The notes: generated by a model not told the origin, from the sequence alone. A stretch of 47,181 bases of DNA from Prochlorococcus sp. AG-363-P15 (GCA_003278175.1 QCGF01000004.1:1-47181); one strand, 5' to 3'; counted from the first letter of the stretch, positions 26,219 to 36,226 are shown. Numbers and translations are program-made.

Positions 26219-26953
26219 ATGCTCTCTCTATTTAAAATGCTAAACCCCTTCTCTTTCTCGCCACCAAAAAGAATTAATACACCATGGGGCAATATAGAAC
26301 CAAAAGTAGACATCTTTCCAATATTATATCTAATATTTATTTATGGGTTAGTGTATATACTTCCATTTGGAAGAGATATCATTGGAATTAGTTGGTTTGA
26401 TTGGTGTAGGAGTGAAGATGGTCCACTTGAATGGATTCAGTTTGCAGGCTTTCTCTTGGCATTTATCTGTTCTTTAATAGTGCTATGGAAACGAAGACGA
26501 CGAGGAATCAATCGATTGTGGATTGCTTGGCTTGTCCTTGCCTTAATTTGTTTCTTCGTTGCTGGCGAAGAAATAAGCTGGGGCGAGCGTATAACAGGTT
26601 TCGGTCTTGATAGTTTAAGAGAAATCAATATTCAAGGCGAGTCAAATATTCACAATATCTCATTCTTTCATCACAAGTTACTGGACCCTGCCTTTGAAAT
26701 ATCTTGCCTATTGTTTGGATGGGTAGGTTGGCATTTGTGGCCAAATTTTGATGTTTTCCCAGGAAAAAGATATAGTCTATACTTCTTGTTTGTTGCTTTA
26801 TTCTATTTCTACTTTGACATCTCCTATGCCTCAACCATTAAACAAATACGTAATGACCAAGAAATATTTGAGGTACTAATGTCTTTAGGTCTACTTTCAC
26901 ATTGTTGGAGTGTCGCAATCCAGGAAAAATTTAGTCCAAGAGATTCAACCTAA
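26219..26953 (+). CDS. Integral membrane protein, function unknown (244 aa)
   Basis: ATG start; divergent from the MFS-PKS operon with a 116-base shared spacer. I do not recognise the family with certainty. It has about five to six hydrophobic segments: residues 34-50, 72-92, 100-116, 160-175, 190-205 and about 222-235. Conserved-looking loop motifs are SEDGPLEWIQF (about 66-76), ICFFVAGEEISWGERI (about 110-125) and NIHNISFFHHKLLD (about 143-156). The clustered Glu, Trp, His and Asp near membrane borders suggest a catalytic or metal site rather than a plain transporter. The shared promoter region may mean it is co-regulated with the cluster. Confidence 0.7.
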   Translation: MLSLFKMLNPFSFSPPKRINTPWGNIEPKVDIFPILYLIFIYGLVYILPFGRDIIGISWFDWCRSEDGPLEWIQFAGFLLAFICSLIVLWKRRRRGINRLWIAWLVLALICFFVAGEEISWGERITGFGLDSLREINIQGESNIHNISFFHHKLLDPAFEISCLLFGWVGWHLWPNFDVFPGKRYSLYFLFVALFYFYFDISYASTIKQIRNDQEIFEVLMSLGLLSHCWSVAIQEKFSPRDST

Positions 26954-27066
26954 ATTAATCGCAATATTCTGGCATTGCTTGATTTGAAATAGCCACCTCT
27001 TATTCGTTGGCAATCATAATATAATAATTTAACATTATAATCCACATAAGAAAGAACAATCTCCAA

Positions 27067-28332
27067 ATGTGTGCAGAAAAAATCCTCAACAAAGCCCTTT
27101 CATGGGAAGAACTTTCAAAACTTTCTACCAATGCAACTAATCACACGGAGAGCACTACAAACCCATACTCAATACTTCGACTTTTCGGCAAATCTGAAAA
27201 AGATGCAAGAGTAACCCTCTACAGAGATCATCATGCTTGGTGTCCATATTGTCAGAAAGTGTGGCTATGGCTTGAGTGGAAGCAGATACCCTATAGAACC
27301 AAAAAAGTTACGATGCGCTGTTATGGAAAAAAAGAAAAATGGTATCTGTCCAAGGTCCCCTCAGGAATGCTCCCAGCCATAGAGCTTGACAATCAACTTA
27401 TTACTGAAAGTGATGAAATCCTCCTAGAGCTTGAAAGGAACTTTGGTCCTTTAGGAAGAAAATTAGAAGATGCAAAGACTCTAGATCTAAGGAGGTTGGA
27501 ACGAATGTTATTCAGAGCTTGGTGCATATGGTTATGCACCCCTGCTCTAACTGTTGGACAAGAGCAACGTCGACAAACAAAGTTCCAAGAAGTCGCTCGA
27601 CAAATGGAACGAGAACTCCAAACAAGCACAGGCCCATGGCTCGATCCGATTACGGATAGTTCAGGGACTTCCTTGCCAGGAAGCTCTGATGTGGTCTTCA
27701 TTCCTTATTTAGAACGAATGAATGCCTCACTCGCTTACTTCAAAGGCTTCAACCTACGTTCAGAGCACCCAGCTATTCACAACTGGTTTAAGTCTCTTGA
27801 GTCTCTTGATGTATATCGAGGAACGCAAGGTGATTTTCACACCCATGCCCACGACCTACCACCACAAATGGGAGGTTGCTGGTTTAATTCAAATCCAAAG
27901 CAAAAGCAATTTTCAATGGCAATAGATTCAGGGGAAGGACTGGGGGAAATGGAGACTTCCTTCTCCATGAACGAGGAAAGCCACAATCAGCGGCCGGAGG
28001 TAACTGCGCTCTACAGAGTTCTTAAACATCGGCATACTCTTCTAGACATTAATCCTTTAGATGCCAACTCCTTTGATCAGCCCCTCAGAGCAGCACTTAC
28101 TTGCTTAATGACAGGCATCCCGTGTGCTCCCAAGAAAGGAAGTGCTGTGGGTTTGCGCTACTTAAAAGATCGAATCTCAGTGCCTAGGGATATGCCATTA
28201 CTTTCTGCAAGGAAATTCCGTCATGCACTAGAAATGACTGCCCAAATAGATGGCTCTACGCAAGGTCCAAAGATACAAACCAGAAACCGTTTTGATCAAG
28301 ATCCAGCGCCATTCATTAAAAAGAAACTGTAA
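27067..28332 (+). CDS. Glutathione S-transferase-like protein with long C-terminal extension
   Basis: 421 residues. Residues 50-135 are a thioredoxin-like GST N-domain with the redox motif WCPYCQKVW and VPSGMLPAIELDNQLITES, which is the glutathione gamma-Glu binding loop with cis-Pro and Ser. Residues 145-260 fit the all-helical C-domain. A further 160 residues (about 261-421) are unlike ordinary 210-residue GSTs. CPYC suggests glutaredoxin-type chemistry (omega or DHAR-like class). Such long GST-like proteins occur across cyanobacteria. It lies beside and convergent with dnaA. ATG start. Confidence 0.82.
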   Translation: MCAEKILNKALSWEELSKLSTNATNHTESTTNPYSILRLFGKSEKDARVTLYRDHHAWCPYCQKVWLWLEWKQIPYRTKKVTMRCYGKKEKWYLSKVPSGMLPAIELDNQLITESDEILLELERNFGPLGRKLEDAKTLDLRRLERMLFRAWCIWLCTPALTVGQEQRRQTKFQEVARQMERELQTSTGPWLDPITDSSGTSLPGSSDVVFIPYLERMNASLAYFKGFNLRSEHPAIHNWFKSLESLDVYRGTQGDFHTHAHDLPPQMGGCWFNSNPKQKQFSMAIDSGEGLGEMETSFSMNEESHNQRPEVTALYRVLKHRHTLLDINPLDANSFDQPLRAALTCLMTGIPCAPKKGSAVGLRYLKDRISVPRDMPLLSARKFRHALEMTAQIDGSTQGPKIQTRNRFDQDPAPFIKKKL

Positions 28333-28431
28333 TCACAAAACATACTCCTAATAAAATTCAAGAGACAATACAAAGAATCTTGCGATTGGATTCATCTAGA
28401 ACGTTATCCGATGCCAATAGTCATTCAGAAA

Positions 28432-29826
28432 TCAACGTCTCTTGCGTGAGTCAATTTGCAATAGGTCCTTAACTTTCTGGACTTGACTAGCTATCTGAGG
28501 ATCGCTAGATAACTTCTTTTCAATTTGTTCTATTGCATACATGACAGTTGTGTGGTCTTTCCCTCCAAATGCCTCACCGATGCGTGGCAAGCTTAGATCA
28601 GTTCCATGACGCATTAAATACATTCCCACTTGTCTGGCCTGGCTAACAGCACGTCTTCGACTAGCACTGCGCATCTCTTCAGGCGTAACTTCAAAAACCT
28701 CAGAGACCTTTTCAATGACTTGAGTAGGTGTAACTTCAACGCCTTGACCATTAGGGTCAAGCATAGGAGCTACAGATTCAACTGTCATTGGAAGACCTGT
28801 GATTGAAGCGAAGGCGACTGCACGTGTAAGGGCTCCTTCTAATTCACGAATATTCGAAGTAAATCGTCCTGCAATGAATTGAATCAGATCTCTAGGCAAC
28901 CTCATCCGTTCTTGCTCAGCCTTCTTTTGAAGAATCGCCATCCGAGTTTCTAAATCGGGAGCCTGAATATCAGCAATCAACCCCATTGAAAACCTTGAAA
29001 TCAAGCGTTCCTGTAACCGTGGAATCTGACTAGGAGGCCTATCACTTGCTATAACAATCTGTCTGCCTGCCTCATGCAAAGCATTAAAAGTATGAAAAAA
29101 CTCTTCTTGTGTATATTCCTTGCCTTCAATGAATTGAATATCGTCTACCAAGATTAAGTCGGCGGCCCTATATCGATCTCTAAAAGCTTGCATACCATCC
29201 TTCCTAATCGCAAGGATCAAATCGTTAGTAAAGGTTTCAGTTGAAACATAAGAAACCTTGGCACTTGGATCTATCTCTAAACGATAATGGCCTATTGCCT
29301 GCATCAAATGTGTTTTTCCAAGACCAACCCCACCACATATAAAAAGAGGGTTAAATTCACGTCCAGGGGCTTCAGCTACTGCTAATGCAGCAGCATGCGC
29401 CATACGACTATTTGGACCAACAACAAATCTATTAAAAACATATCTCAAATTCAGACCTGGAAGTATCCTCTTGGGCCCATTCAGAGCAGGTGAAGATTCC
29501 TTTGGAGATGATAATGATGGCGACCCCACAACTCCTGAAGGCATAGTTGCCTTAGGCAACTGCTGATCCTCTAATGCCTTAACCGTTACACGAACTGGAT
29601 GCCCATGAATTTTTGCAGCAACCTCTTCAATGGTATGAGCATAATTTTTTCTTAACCAATCACTGGAAAAACTATTAGGTGCCTGAAGAATAAGTTCGCC
29701 CTGATCAAATGCCGTACATTCAGCAGGTCGAATCCAGGTTTCAAAGGTGGGCTTACTTAAATTTTGCTGAAGGGCATTCTGCACTTTGCTCCACAGCTCA
29801 TTGCCATTTGGCACTGCCCTTTTCAA
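28432..29826 (-). CDS. dnaA: Chromosomal replication initiator DnaA
   Basis: AAA+ ATPase that binds DnaA boxes and opens the origin. 464 residues. Domain I (1-80) starts with [11 protein letters not shown] short Pro/Ser linker follows. Domain III has Walker A GGVGLGKT (165-172), Walker [10 protein letters not shown] and the sensor/Arg-finger region [12 protein letters not shown]. Domain IV has the helix-turn-helix signature [18 protein letters not shown]. The start appears to be TTG at 29826, with GTG four codons in as an alternative; no ATG fits. I see no cluster of DnaA boxes beside the gene, so this is not an obvious origin. Separation of dnaA from oriC is known in cyanobacteria. Confidence 0.97.
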   Translation of the reverse strand: MKRAVPNGNELWSKVQNALQQNLSKPTFETWIRPAECTAFDQGELILQAPNSFSSDWLRKNYAHTIEEVAAKIHGHPVRVTVKALEDQQLPKATMPSGVVGSPSLSSPKESSPALNGPKRILPGLNLRYVFNRFVVGPNSRMAHAAALAVAEAPGREFNPLFICGGVGLGKTHLMQAIGHYRLEIDPSAKVSYVSTETFTNDLILAIRKDGMQAFRDRYRAADLILVDDIQFIEGKEYTQEEFFHTFNALHEAGRQIVIASDRPPSQIPRLQERLISRFSMGLIADIQAPDLETRMAILQKKAEQERMRLPRDLIQFIAGRFTSNIRELEGALTRAVAFASITGLPMTVESVAPMLDPNGQGVEVTPTQVIEKVSEVFEVTPEEMRSASRRRAVSQARQVGMYLMRHGTDLSLPRIGEAFGGKDHTTVMYAIEQIEKKLSSDPQIASQVQKVKDLLQIDSRKRR

Positions 29827-30255
29827 ATAGAAGTTTGAATCTAAACACTTCTTGGCTTGAGGTCATTTTTTATTAAGAGCTCATTCAAAGAAAGCCAATA
29901 AAAAAAATTTTGAGCTAAGTCCTTATCTCCACTTGCTTTAGCCCATATCTCCCGCAAGGATTTGCTTTAAGCAACTAAGCGGCAAGAGAAAGCAGCTGAA
30001 ACGAAGAGTTACTTAATCATCAAATCCCTACATAAATAATCATTCGCTTATCTAAAAGCAGCATGAAGCCCCTTTTAGACTTTGAGTTTAATCTTATATA
30101 TAAAAGTATTCAGCACTACTTTTAGGCACTTAAAAAACATCATCATAAGATCTTCAAAGCAAACAAAATCAAACAAGAACTGACATTGTGCAAATCATTA
30201 GGCAAGTTGGGGAAGTAATTTCCATGTCAAAAGGCATGAAGCGAAGCCTGAGATA
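29827..30255. other. Spacer between divergent dnaA and the transferase pair
   Basis: 429 bases holding promoters for dnaA (minus) and the TIGR04282 gene (plus). I find no open frame worth calling, no tRNA and no TTATCCACA-type DnaA box. The nearest approximation, TTATCTCCA near 29922, does not fit the consensus. Confidence 0.5.
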
Positions 30256-30927
30256 ATGAACCTATTCAAGGGTGAAAAATATTTGGAACAAACCCCCGTT
30301 TTGATTTTGATGACCAGATGGCCTGGAGCAGGCCGTTGCAAAGCAAGACTGGCGTCAAAGATTGGATCTAAAAATGCAGCCTACATCCAATCTGTATTGA
30401 TAAAACATACAATAACTGTCGCAAAAGCTATTGAGGAAACAGGTTTAGCAGAAGTCCAACTTGCTATGAGCGGTATTTCGTCAAAGGCTGCCAAGAGATG
30501 GGGAGAACAGCAAGGGTTAAACAAAATCTTTCATCAAGGAGAAGGAACACTTGGCTTAAGAATGCGAAAGCAAGTACTTCGAGTACAAAGGTCACAACCA
30601 AATACTCGAGCTGGAAGGAGCACCATCCTTATAGGGACAGATCTGCCCGGCCTTTGCAAACTAGATCTAATTAAAGCAATCATGTCACTAGAGAATAACG
30701 AAATTGTCCTAGGGCCGTCTCTAGATGGAGGATATTGGTTAATTGGCCTGACAGGGAAACTTGTCAGGCCTGTCGTCACCTGGCCTTTTTACGATATGCC
30801 TTGGGGGACAAGTCAGGTTTTGATGCGAACCATCCTAAGAGCTAAAACTGAAGGGGCTCACTACGATTTTTTACGTGAGCAAAACGATATTGACCAAATA
30901 CAGGATCTTTCCCCATGGCAAGGCTAA
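30256..30927 (+). CDS. TIGR04282-family glycosyltransferase-like protein
   Basis: A nucleotide-diphospho-sugar-transferase-fold protein of the group often called rSAM/selenodomain-associated transferase 1 (DUF2064). 223 residues. It has the N-terminal TRWPGAGRCKARLASKIG (about residues 16-33), IGTDLPGL (about 129-136) and LGPSLDGGYWLIGL (about 152-165), all typical. Substrate unknown. ATG start. Its last 13 bases overlap the start of the next gene, a TIGR04283 GT2 protein, the usual partner, so the two probably work in one pathway. Confidence 0.85.
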   Translation: MNLFKGEKYLEQTPVLILMTRWPGAGRCKARLASKIGSKNAAYIQSVLIKHTITVAKAIEETGLAEVQLAMSGISSKAAKRWGEQQGLNKIFHQGEGTLGLRMRKQVLRVQRSQPNTRAGRSTILIGTDLPGLCKLDLIKAIMSLENNEIVLGPSLDGGYWLIGLTGKLVRPVVTWPFYDMPWGTSQVLMRTILRAKTEGAHYDFLREQNDIDQIQDLSPWQG

Positions 30928-31619
30928 ATAAATCACAAGCACTAAGCATTGTCATCCCCTGCCTGAATGAGGCCAATAACCTTCCACTCTTAATTGCTGA
31001 CCTACAAAGATGGCCTTATAAAATAGAAATTTGTGTTTGCGATGCTTGCAGTACTGATTTATCTGTTCTAGTTGCCGAACTAGCTGGAGCAAAAGTTATT
31101 CAAAATCTAGAAGCAAATCGGGGGAAGCAACTTCATTGCGGAGCATGCAATACAAAAGGAGACTGGCTGCTATTTCTTCATGCAGACTCAAGAATGACAA
31201 GGAGCTGGCCAAAAACAATAGAGAAAATAATTAACCAGAAAGAATCAGAAGATAGTGCATGGTTTTTCGATTTTAGAATCCAAGGAAGTGGACTTTGGCT
31301 AAAATTTTTGGAAATAGCTGTAGCAATAAGAAGTAATATATTTAAAAGACCATATGGGGATCAGGGCTTACTAATAAAAAGATCCCTATACAAAAAATTA
31401 AATGGCTATAAGCCACTTTACATAATGGAAGATCTTGATTTAATCATAAGGATATCAAAACAATCCAAACTCAAAAGGGTAGGACTGCCTATATATATCA
31501 ATGGGCGGAGCTGGGAAAATATTAGTATTTTTTCAAAAGCTCTAAAGAATGCTAGTCTCCGAAGACGTTGGATGAAAGGGATAAGTTCAAGGAGCTTATC
31601 TATAGACTATTATAAATAA
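30915..31619 (+). CDS. TIGR04283-family GT2 glycosyltransferase
   Basis: GT-A fold enzyme (rSAM/selenodomain-associated transferase 2). 234 residues: SIVIPCLNEANNLPLLIADL (10-29), CVCDACSTD (about 40-48), LEANRGKQLHCGA, the metal-binding FLHADSRM (about 86-93), and RPYGDQGLLIKRSLY with MEDLDLIIRI near the C-terminus. The sugar donor and acceptor are unknown. The ATG lies within the upstream transferase's coding end, giving a 13-base overlap and probable coupling. The downstream spacer is AT-rich without a clear stem-loop. Confidence 0.87.
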   Translation: MARLNKSQALSIVIPCLNEANNLPLLIADLQRWPYKIEICVCDACSTDLSVLVAELAGAKVIQNLEANRGKQLHCGACNTKGDWLLFLHADSRMTRSWPKTIEKIINQKESEDSAWFFDFRIQGSGLWLKFLEIAVAIRSNIFKRPYGDQGLLIKRSLYKKLNGYKPLYIMEDLDLIIRISKQSKLKRVGLPIYINGRSWENISIFSKALKNASLRRRWMKGISSRSLSIDYYK

Positions 31620-31759
31620 TATAACTAATAAAAAATATTATATCAAATCTTTTGAAGCTAAAAAATACTTTCGACATATCATTTTTTTGCAGCAATTAAT
31701 ACATTTTGAGTATTCATTAAAAATTTAATCTTAAAGTCAGAAAATATCTACTTAAAAAA

Positions 31760-32290
31760 TCAATTAGCATACCAAAAAGCACATCGATGACCTTTCGGCT
31801 CTAGCACCCAACCTTGACTCAAGTAGAAAGCCACGACTCCAGGGTCAGCAAATAATGTGATTCTTGTAATGCCAATATCTTTGAGTGATTTATTAACATA
31901 GTCCATCAACTGTTTTCCCAAGCCCAAACCTTGATATATAGGATTAACTGCCACATCCCAAACCGTCGCTTCAAGAACACCATCTCCTGTACACCTAGCA
32001 AAACCAATTAATCGTGGGAAACGTTGATCATGTTTCCATAAACCAACCTTCAACAAACTATGGTCCAGAGCACTTCTTACCTTCCGCATAGGCCTTTGAC
32101 TCCAACCAACTGAGATAAGTAATTGCTCGAGTTCGACCAGGTCAAAAGGTCTTTCTTGGCTAAAGACAAGAAGCATTTGCTCATTGGGGGAAGGGCATTC
32201 ACATGCGCCCTTCCCATAAGCATCATTAAGCTCTTCAGTTGTTATAGAGCCTGATCTAATCAAAGATGTTCGCTCAAAAATATTGATCAA
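31760..32290 (-). CDS. GNAT-family N-acetyltransferase
   Basis: Acetyl-CoA-dependent acetyltransferase. 176 residues. The GNAT core lies in the second half: WDVAVNPIYQGLGLGKQLMD (about residues 115-134) contains the Q/RxxGxG/A pyrophosphate-binding loop (QGLGLG), and FYLSQGWVLEP forms the C-terminal strand. The first 85 residues are an uncommon N-terminal region resembling plastid/cyanobacterial GNAT proteins. The start seems to be TTG at 32290 with AGGAC just upstream; the first internal ATG is at codon 39. The substrate may be protein lysine or an amine; I cannot tell which. Confidence 0.82.
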   Translation of the reverse strand: MINIFERTSLIRSGSITTEELNDAYGKGACECPSPNEQMLLVFSQERPFDLVELEQLLISVGWSQRPMRKVRSALDHSLLKVGLWKHDQRFPRLIGFARCTGDGVLEATVWDVAVNPIYQGLGLGKQLMDYVNKSLKDIGITRITLFADPGVVAFYLSQGWVLEPKGHRCAFWYAN

Positions 32291-32322
32291 GTCCTAATAA
32301 TAATTCCCAAGGGATTACTTAT

Positions 32323-34119
32323 TCATAGTTTTGCCAAGCCTCGCTCTTGCAGGTCAGCCAACTGTGCGTAAAGGCCACCAAGAGAACGAAGTTCTTGATG
32401 AGTACCTTCTTCAATCAATCTTCCCCTCCTCAAAACCAAGATTCGATCAGCCGACTCAACAGTTGCGAGTCGGTGCGCAATAACCAAGGCAGTCCTTCTT
32501 TCAAGTAAACGGTCTAAATCTCTTTGAAGTGTGGCTTCAGTGGAAGGATCCATAAAAGCTGTTGCTTCGTCCATTATCAAAACCCTAGGATTTCTAATCG
32601 CAACTCTTGCTACAGACAACAATTGTCTTTCACCTGAAGATAAATTTCCACCACGTTCTCTTAGCTCAGTTTTCAATCCTCGTGGCAACTTATTTAATAG
32701 AAATTGCAAACCCAAATCCTTACATATCTCATTCAATCGATTGTCGTCAATAGATTTATCTAGACGCAAATTGTCTGCAACATTACCACTGAATAAAAAA
32801 GTATCTTGTAACACAACACCCAATTGCTTTCGAAGATGTGCAATTGGAATATTTTTTATATCTTGGCCGTCAATAAGAATTCGTCCACTTTGTGGCTCAT
32901 ACAATCTGCAAAGCAATCTGATTAAAGTTGTTTTCCCAGATCCAGTAGGCCCAACAAGCGCAACATTCTCACCAGGAGCGATACGAAAACTAAGGTTCTG
33001 AATGATTGGCTCGTCTGATCTATAAGAGAAATTAACTTTTTCAAAAACAACTTCTCCTAGTTGCTTTCCATTAGATTGAGATTCTTCTTTAGGTTTAACT
33101 CCAATCTTTTCCCTATCATAAATCTCTATTTTTTCTTCCAGTAACTCACCGATTCTTTCGACTGCCGTGAGCCCACCTTGAATCTGAGTAAAGCGTTCTG
33201 CTAACTGACGTAAGGGGTCAAATAGTCTTTGAGAATAAAGAATAAAAGTTGTAAGCGTACCAAGGCCCATCGCACCTGAAGAAACCATCCAACCTCCTAA
33301 AGCAAGTACTAAAGCAACTGCAGCCAATGAAACCCATTCTATGAATGCAGAAATACTGCTATCAAAAAATATTGTGCTGTTTACGGCTTGGCGATATGCA
33401 AGACCAGTTCTATTAAATTTTCTACCGTTAATTGATTCCCTTCGAAACATCTGAACAACTTCAAGGCCTTGTAAATTTTCTTGAAAGTCTGCATTCAGCT
33501 GAGATAATTCTTCCCTAACACGATAATTAGCACGTCTATAACATTTTTGAAGCCAAAGTATAAAGATCGTGACCGGTATTTGTGTAATTAGTAGTAACAC
33601 ACCTAATCTAAAATCAACGGCAAGCATCGTGATTGCAATAACAAATAAACTTACAACATCAGCCAAAACACCAACTGCACCACTTCCAAATACTTCAGCC
33701 AAAGCATCCACATCACTTGTAAGTCTAGTTAACAATTTACCGACAGGCATCTTGTCATGAAAACGTAATGACAAGGCGATAGCATGAGAGAAAAGGTCGT
33801 CACGAATGCGTGCGGTCAATCTCTGTCCTACTGCCTGAATGTTATAAGTTTGATAGCCCTGTAAAAGCAGTCTAAATACAACAGAGACAAGCAAAGTGCT
33901 TATTAGAATTCTTATCGCAGATCTAAGGGGCAAATCATTAAGGAAAGAGAGAGTTGCCTCACCCCTCAAAACACTTATTGCCTGACCTACCAAGAGAGGT
34001 TGGATAGCACCAGCAAAGGCCACTGGGACTAAAACAAATAAAATTATGAATAACCTCTTTCTATCCTTTTGAAGATAACGCCCCAAACGTTTTATACGTT
34101 GAAAGTCACTTGAAGCCAT
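32323..34119 (-). CDS. ABC exporter, fused permease and ATPase (MsbA/multidrug type)
   Basis: 598-residue half-transporter that works as a dimer in the inner membrane. Residues 20-320 hold six membrane helices of the ABC exporter type I fold with LLTRLTSDVDALAEVFG in the coupling region. The ATPase domain (about 355-598) has Walker A GPTGSGKTTL, Q-loop VLQDTFLF, signature LSSGERQLLS, Walker B VLIMDEAT and the H-loop in LVIAHRLATV. The substrate could be lipid A, another lipid or a drug. ATG start. The gene is 26 bases downstream of hisG and 32 bases upstream of the GNAT gene, all on one strand. Confidence 0.93.
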   Translation of the reverse strand: MASSDFQRIKRLGRYLQKDRKRLFIILFVLVPVAFAGAIQPLLVGQAISVLRGEATLSFLNDLPLRSAIRILISTLLVSVVFRLLLQGYQTYNIQAVGQRLTARIRDDLFSHAIALSLRFHDKMPVGKLLTRLTSDVDALAEVFGSGAVGVLADVVSLFVIAITMLAVDFRLGVLLLITQIPVTIFILWLQKCYRRANYRVREELSQLNADFQENLQGLEVVQMFRRESINGRKFNRTGLAYRQAVNSTIFFDSSISAFIEWVSLAAVALVLALGGWMVSSGAMGLGTLTTFILYSQRLFDPLRQLAERFTQIQGGLTAVERIGELLEEKIEIYDREKIGVKPKEESQSNGKQLGEVVFEKVNFSYRSDEPIIQNLSFRIAPGENVALVGPTGSGKTTLIRLLCRLYEPQSGRILIDGQDIKNIPIAHLRKQLGVVLQDTFLFSGNVADNLRLDKSIDDNRLNEICKDLGLQFLLNKLPRGLKTELRERGGNLSSGERQLLSVARVAIRNPRVLIMDEATAFMDPSTEATLQRDLDRLLERRTALVIAHRLATVESADRILVLRRGRLIEEGTHQELRSLGGLYAQLADLQERGLAKL

Positions 34120-34145
34120 TAGGGAAGAAAAGCCTGGTTAGCTAA

Positions 34146-34775
34146 TTATTTGAAGCGAATTGCTTCAACAATTTTTTGGAGCTCACCACGATCCAAACGC
34201 AAGGCGAGTGGATTTCCAACCAATCGAGCTGTTGATTGAAAAAGCTCCTCAATTTCAATCAAACCATTATCACGAAGAGTTCTGCCCGTCGCGACCAAGT
34301 CGACAATAGCCTCAGTCATACCAGTGATTGGCCCAAGCTCAACTGAACCAGTCAAATGAACAAGTTCAACGGGTAGATCTAACTCGTCAAAAAATGATCT
34401 TGCGCAATTTGTAAATTTGCTAGCGACTCTGCAATGTGGAGGCAAGTCTGTTGCCCTGACATACCCGTTGCCCTCTTTGACTGCAACAGCCATATGGCAA
34501 CTCCCAAAACCAAGGTCAACCAAATGAGCTACTGGCATTTGCTGTTCTCGAAGAACGTCAAAACCAACAACCCCTAACTGAGCCTGCCCATAGGCAACAT
34601 ATACAGGGACATCGCCATTTCGTACTAAAAGTGCTCTGGCACGACCACAAGGAGAAGGAACCATTAACTGCCTATTACCAGTGTCTAAAACCGTTGAGAA
34701 ATCCAATCCTGCTCTCGCAAAACGAGATACAGAATCCTTCAACAAGGCTCCTTTTGCTAATGCAACTGTGATCAT
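34146..34775 (-). CDS. hisG: ATP phosphoribosyltransferase, short form
   Basis: First step of histidine biosynthesis: ATP plus PRPP gives phosphoribosyl-ATP. 209 residues, matching the short HisG form that lacks the C-terminal regulatory domain and works with HisZ. It starts [32 protein letters not shown] and VGFDVL fit the N-terminal domain. The PRPP-binding region is near [20 protein letters not shown] and [11 protein letters not shown]. hisZ is not in the window. ATG start. It is followed closely by the ABC exporter. Confidence 0.95.
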   Translation of the reverse strand: MITVALAKGALLKDSVSRFARAGLDFSTVLDTGNRQLMVPSPCGRARALLVRNGDVPVYVAYGQAQLGVVGFDVLREQQMPVAHLVDLGFGSCHMAVAVKEGNGYVRATDLPPHCRVASKFTNCARSFFDELDLPVELVHLTGSVELGPITGMTEAIVDLVATGRTLRDNGLIEIEELFQSTARLVGNPLALRLDRGELQKIVEAIRFK

Positions 34776-34825
34776 GGATTAATTCATCGTCTTGAACTTT
34801 AACGATTTGCCACCCATCCTCCAAC

Positions 34826-35584
34826 ATGTACAACGAAAAAGAGAGTTATTCAATCACTGGGCTCCCTGTACTCAAAGACAACATCATATGGATATGGGCA
34901 AAAGGAACCGAGGCAGTAGCAATTGATCCAGCAGTTGCAAAGCCAGTAGTGGCGTGGCTCAAAAAACATAAGTTAAAACTCATAGGGATACTACAAACTC
35001 ATCACCATGATGATCACATTGGAGGAACTCAAGACCTATTAAAACAATGGCCTGAGGCTGAAGTTATAGCTTCTAAGGCAGATCTAAATCGAATACCTTT
35101 CCAAACTATTTCCGTGACAGATCAAGATGAATTTTACCTAATGGGGTGCAAGGTCGTAGTAATAGGTGTCAATGGGCATACAAGCTCTCACATTGCTTTC
35201 TATATACCACCTATAAAAAATGTATCGGCTTATCCCTCACTTTTCTCTGGGGACACATTATTTGCAGCAGGTTGCGGCCGTCTTTTCGAAGGGACGCCCG
35301 AAGAAATGTTTAATTCATTACAGAAAATCAATCAATTACCCAAAACCACAAAGATATATTGCGCTCATGAATATACAGAAGCCAATCTTCGGTGGGCAAT
35401 GTCAATTTACCCAGAAGATTTATCTATCGAGAAAAGATATAAAAAGACAAAGCAAATCATTCATAGCGGACTAATCAGCCTGCCAACGAGTCTTGAAGAG
35501 GAACGTCAAACGAATCTATTTATTCGCGCAAGAAGTATTGAGGAGTTCACCAGATTACGCCTGCACAAAGACAATTGGAAATGA
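34826..35584 (+). CDS. gloB: Hydroxyacylglutathione hydrolase (glyoxalase II)
   Basis: Binuclear metal hydrolase that converts S-lactoylglutathione to lactate and glutathione in methylglyoxal detoxification. 252 residues. It has the metallo-beta-lactamase motif THHHDDHIGG (about residues 57-66), further ligands in NGHTSSHIAFY and FSGDTLFAAGCGRLFEG, and the glutathione-site region YCAHEYTEANLRWA. ATG start, divergent from hisG with a 50-base spacer. Length is normal. Confidence 0.93.
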   Translation: MYNEKESYSITGLPVLKDNIIWIWAKGTEAVAIDPAVAKPVVAWLKKHKLKLIGILQTHHHDDHIGGTQDLLKQWPEAEVIASKADLNRIPFQTISVTDQDEFYLMGCKVVVIGVNGHTSSHIAFYIPPIKNVSAYPSLFSGDTLFAAGCGRLFEGTPEEMFNSLQKINQLPKTTKIYCAHEYTEANLRWAMSIYPEDLSIEKRYKKTKQIIHSGLISLPTSLEEERQTNLFIRARSIEEFTRLRLHKDNWK

Positions 35585-35827
35585 TTAAAAAGTGAGCCTT
35601 TGTTTATGAGGAATGGCTTTTAGCATATGTTTAAATTTGACCAAATAAAACAATTGATTACATTCCAAAGAATTAATATCAATAAAATTATATGTCAATA
35701 GGGTAAAAATTGATTGAGGACTAGGCATGCAAATTCAATTAATTTGATTGCCATAGGTGATTCTCTTTGAAAGAGCTATAAACTAATGAGCAAAAGATCT
35801 CTCTATTGATAGGAATTCTTCTTTCCC

Positions 35828-36226
35828 ATGGGCTCCTCTGCAAAGAAAACAATTCATACAAAATCAGCTCCTTCTCCTGTAGGTCCCTATAGCCAGGGAG
35901 TCATTGCTAATGGTTGGCTTTATTGCTCAGGGCAAATTCCTTTGGATCCAGCTACAGGTGTAATGGTCGGAGACGGGGATATACAAGCTGAGACCAGGCA
36001 AGTCCTAAAGAATTTGAAGGCTGTTTTATCTGCAGCCGGAGGCAATCCAAACCAAGTGGTAAGAGCAACGATTTATCTAGTTGACCTAAAGGACTTCGAG
36101 AAAGTAAACGCAATCTATGCAGAGACCTTCTCAGGGGAAAACAGCCCCGCCAGAGCTTGTGTTCAAGTGGCAGCCTTGCCAAAGGGTGCCTTAGTAGAAA
36201 TCGATCTGATCGCTTGGCTGGGCTAA
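35828..36226 (+). CDS. ridA: RidA family enamine/imine deaminase
   Basis: Hydrolyses reactive 2-aminoacrylate and related enamines made by PLP enzymes. 132 residues. It has APSPVGPYSQGV (about residues 14-25), the substrate region YCSGQIPLDPATG (about 33-45), and the C-terminal ENSPARACVQVAALPKGALVEIDL with the conserved Arg and the closing Glu. Trimeric and cytosolic in characterised members. ATG start. Length is normal. Confidence 0.95.
   Translation: MGSSAKKTIHTKSAPSPVGPYSQGVIANGWLYCSGQIPLDPATGVMVGDGDIQAETRQVLKNLKAVLSAAGGNPNQVVRATIYLVDLKDFEKVNAIYAETFSGENSPARACVQVAALPKGALVEIDLIAWLG

Noticed and set aside
29827-30255. Possible replication origin next to dnaA
   Set aside because: No consensus DnaA boxes or repeated AT-rich 13-mers in the spacer.
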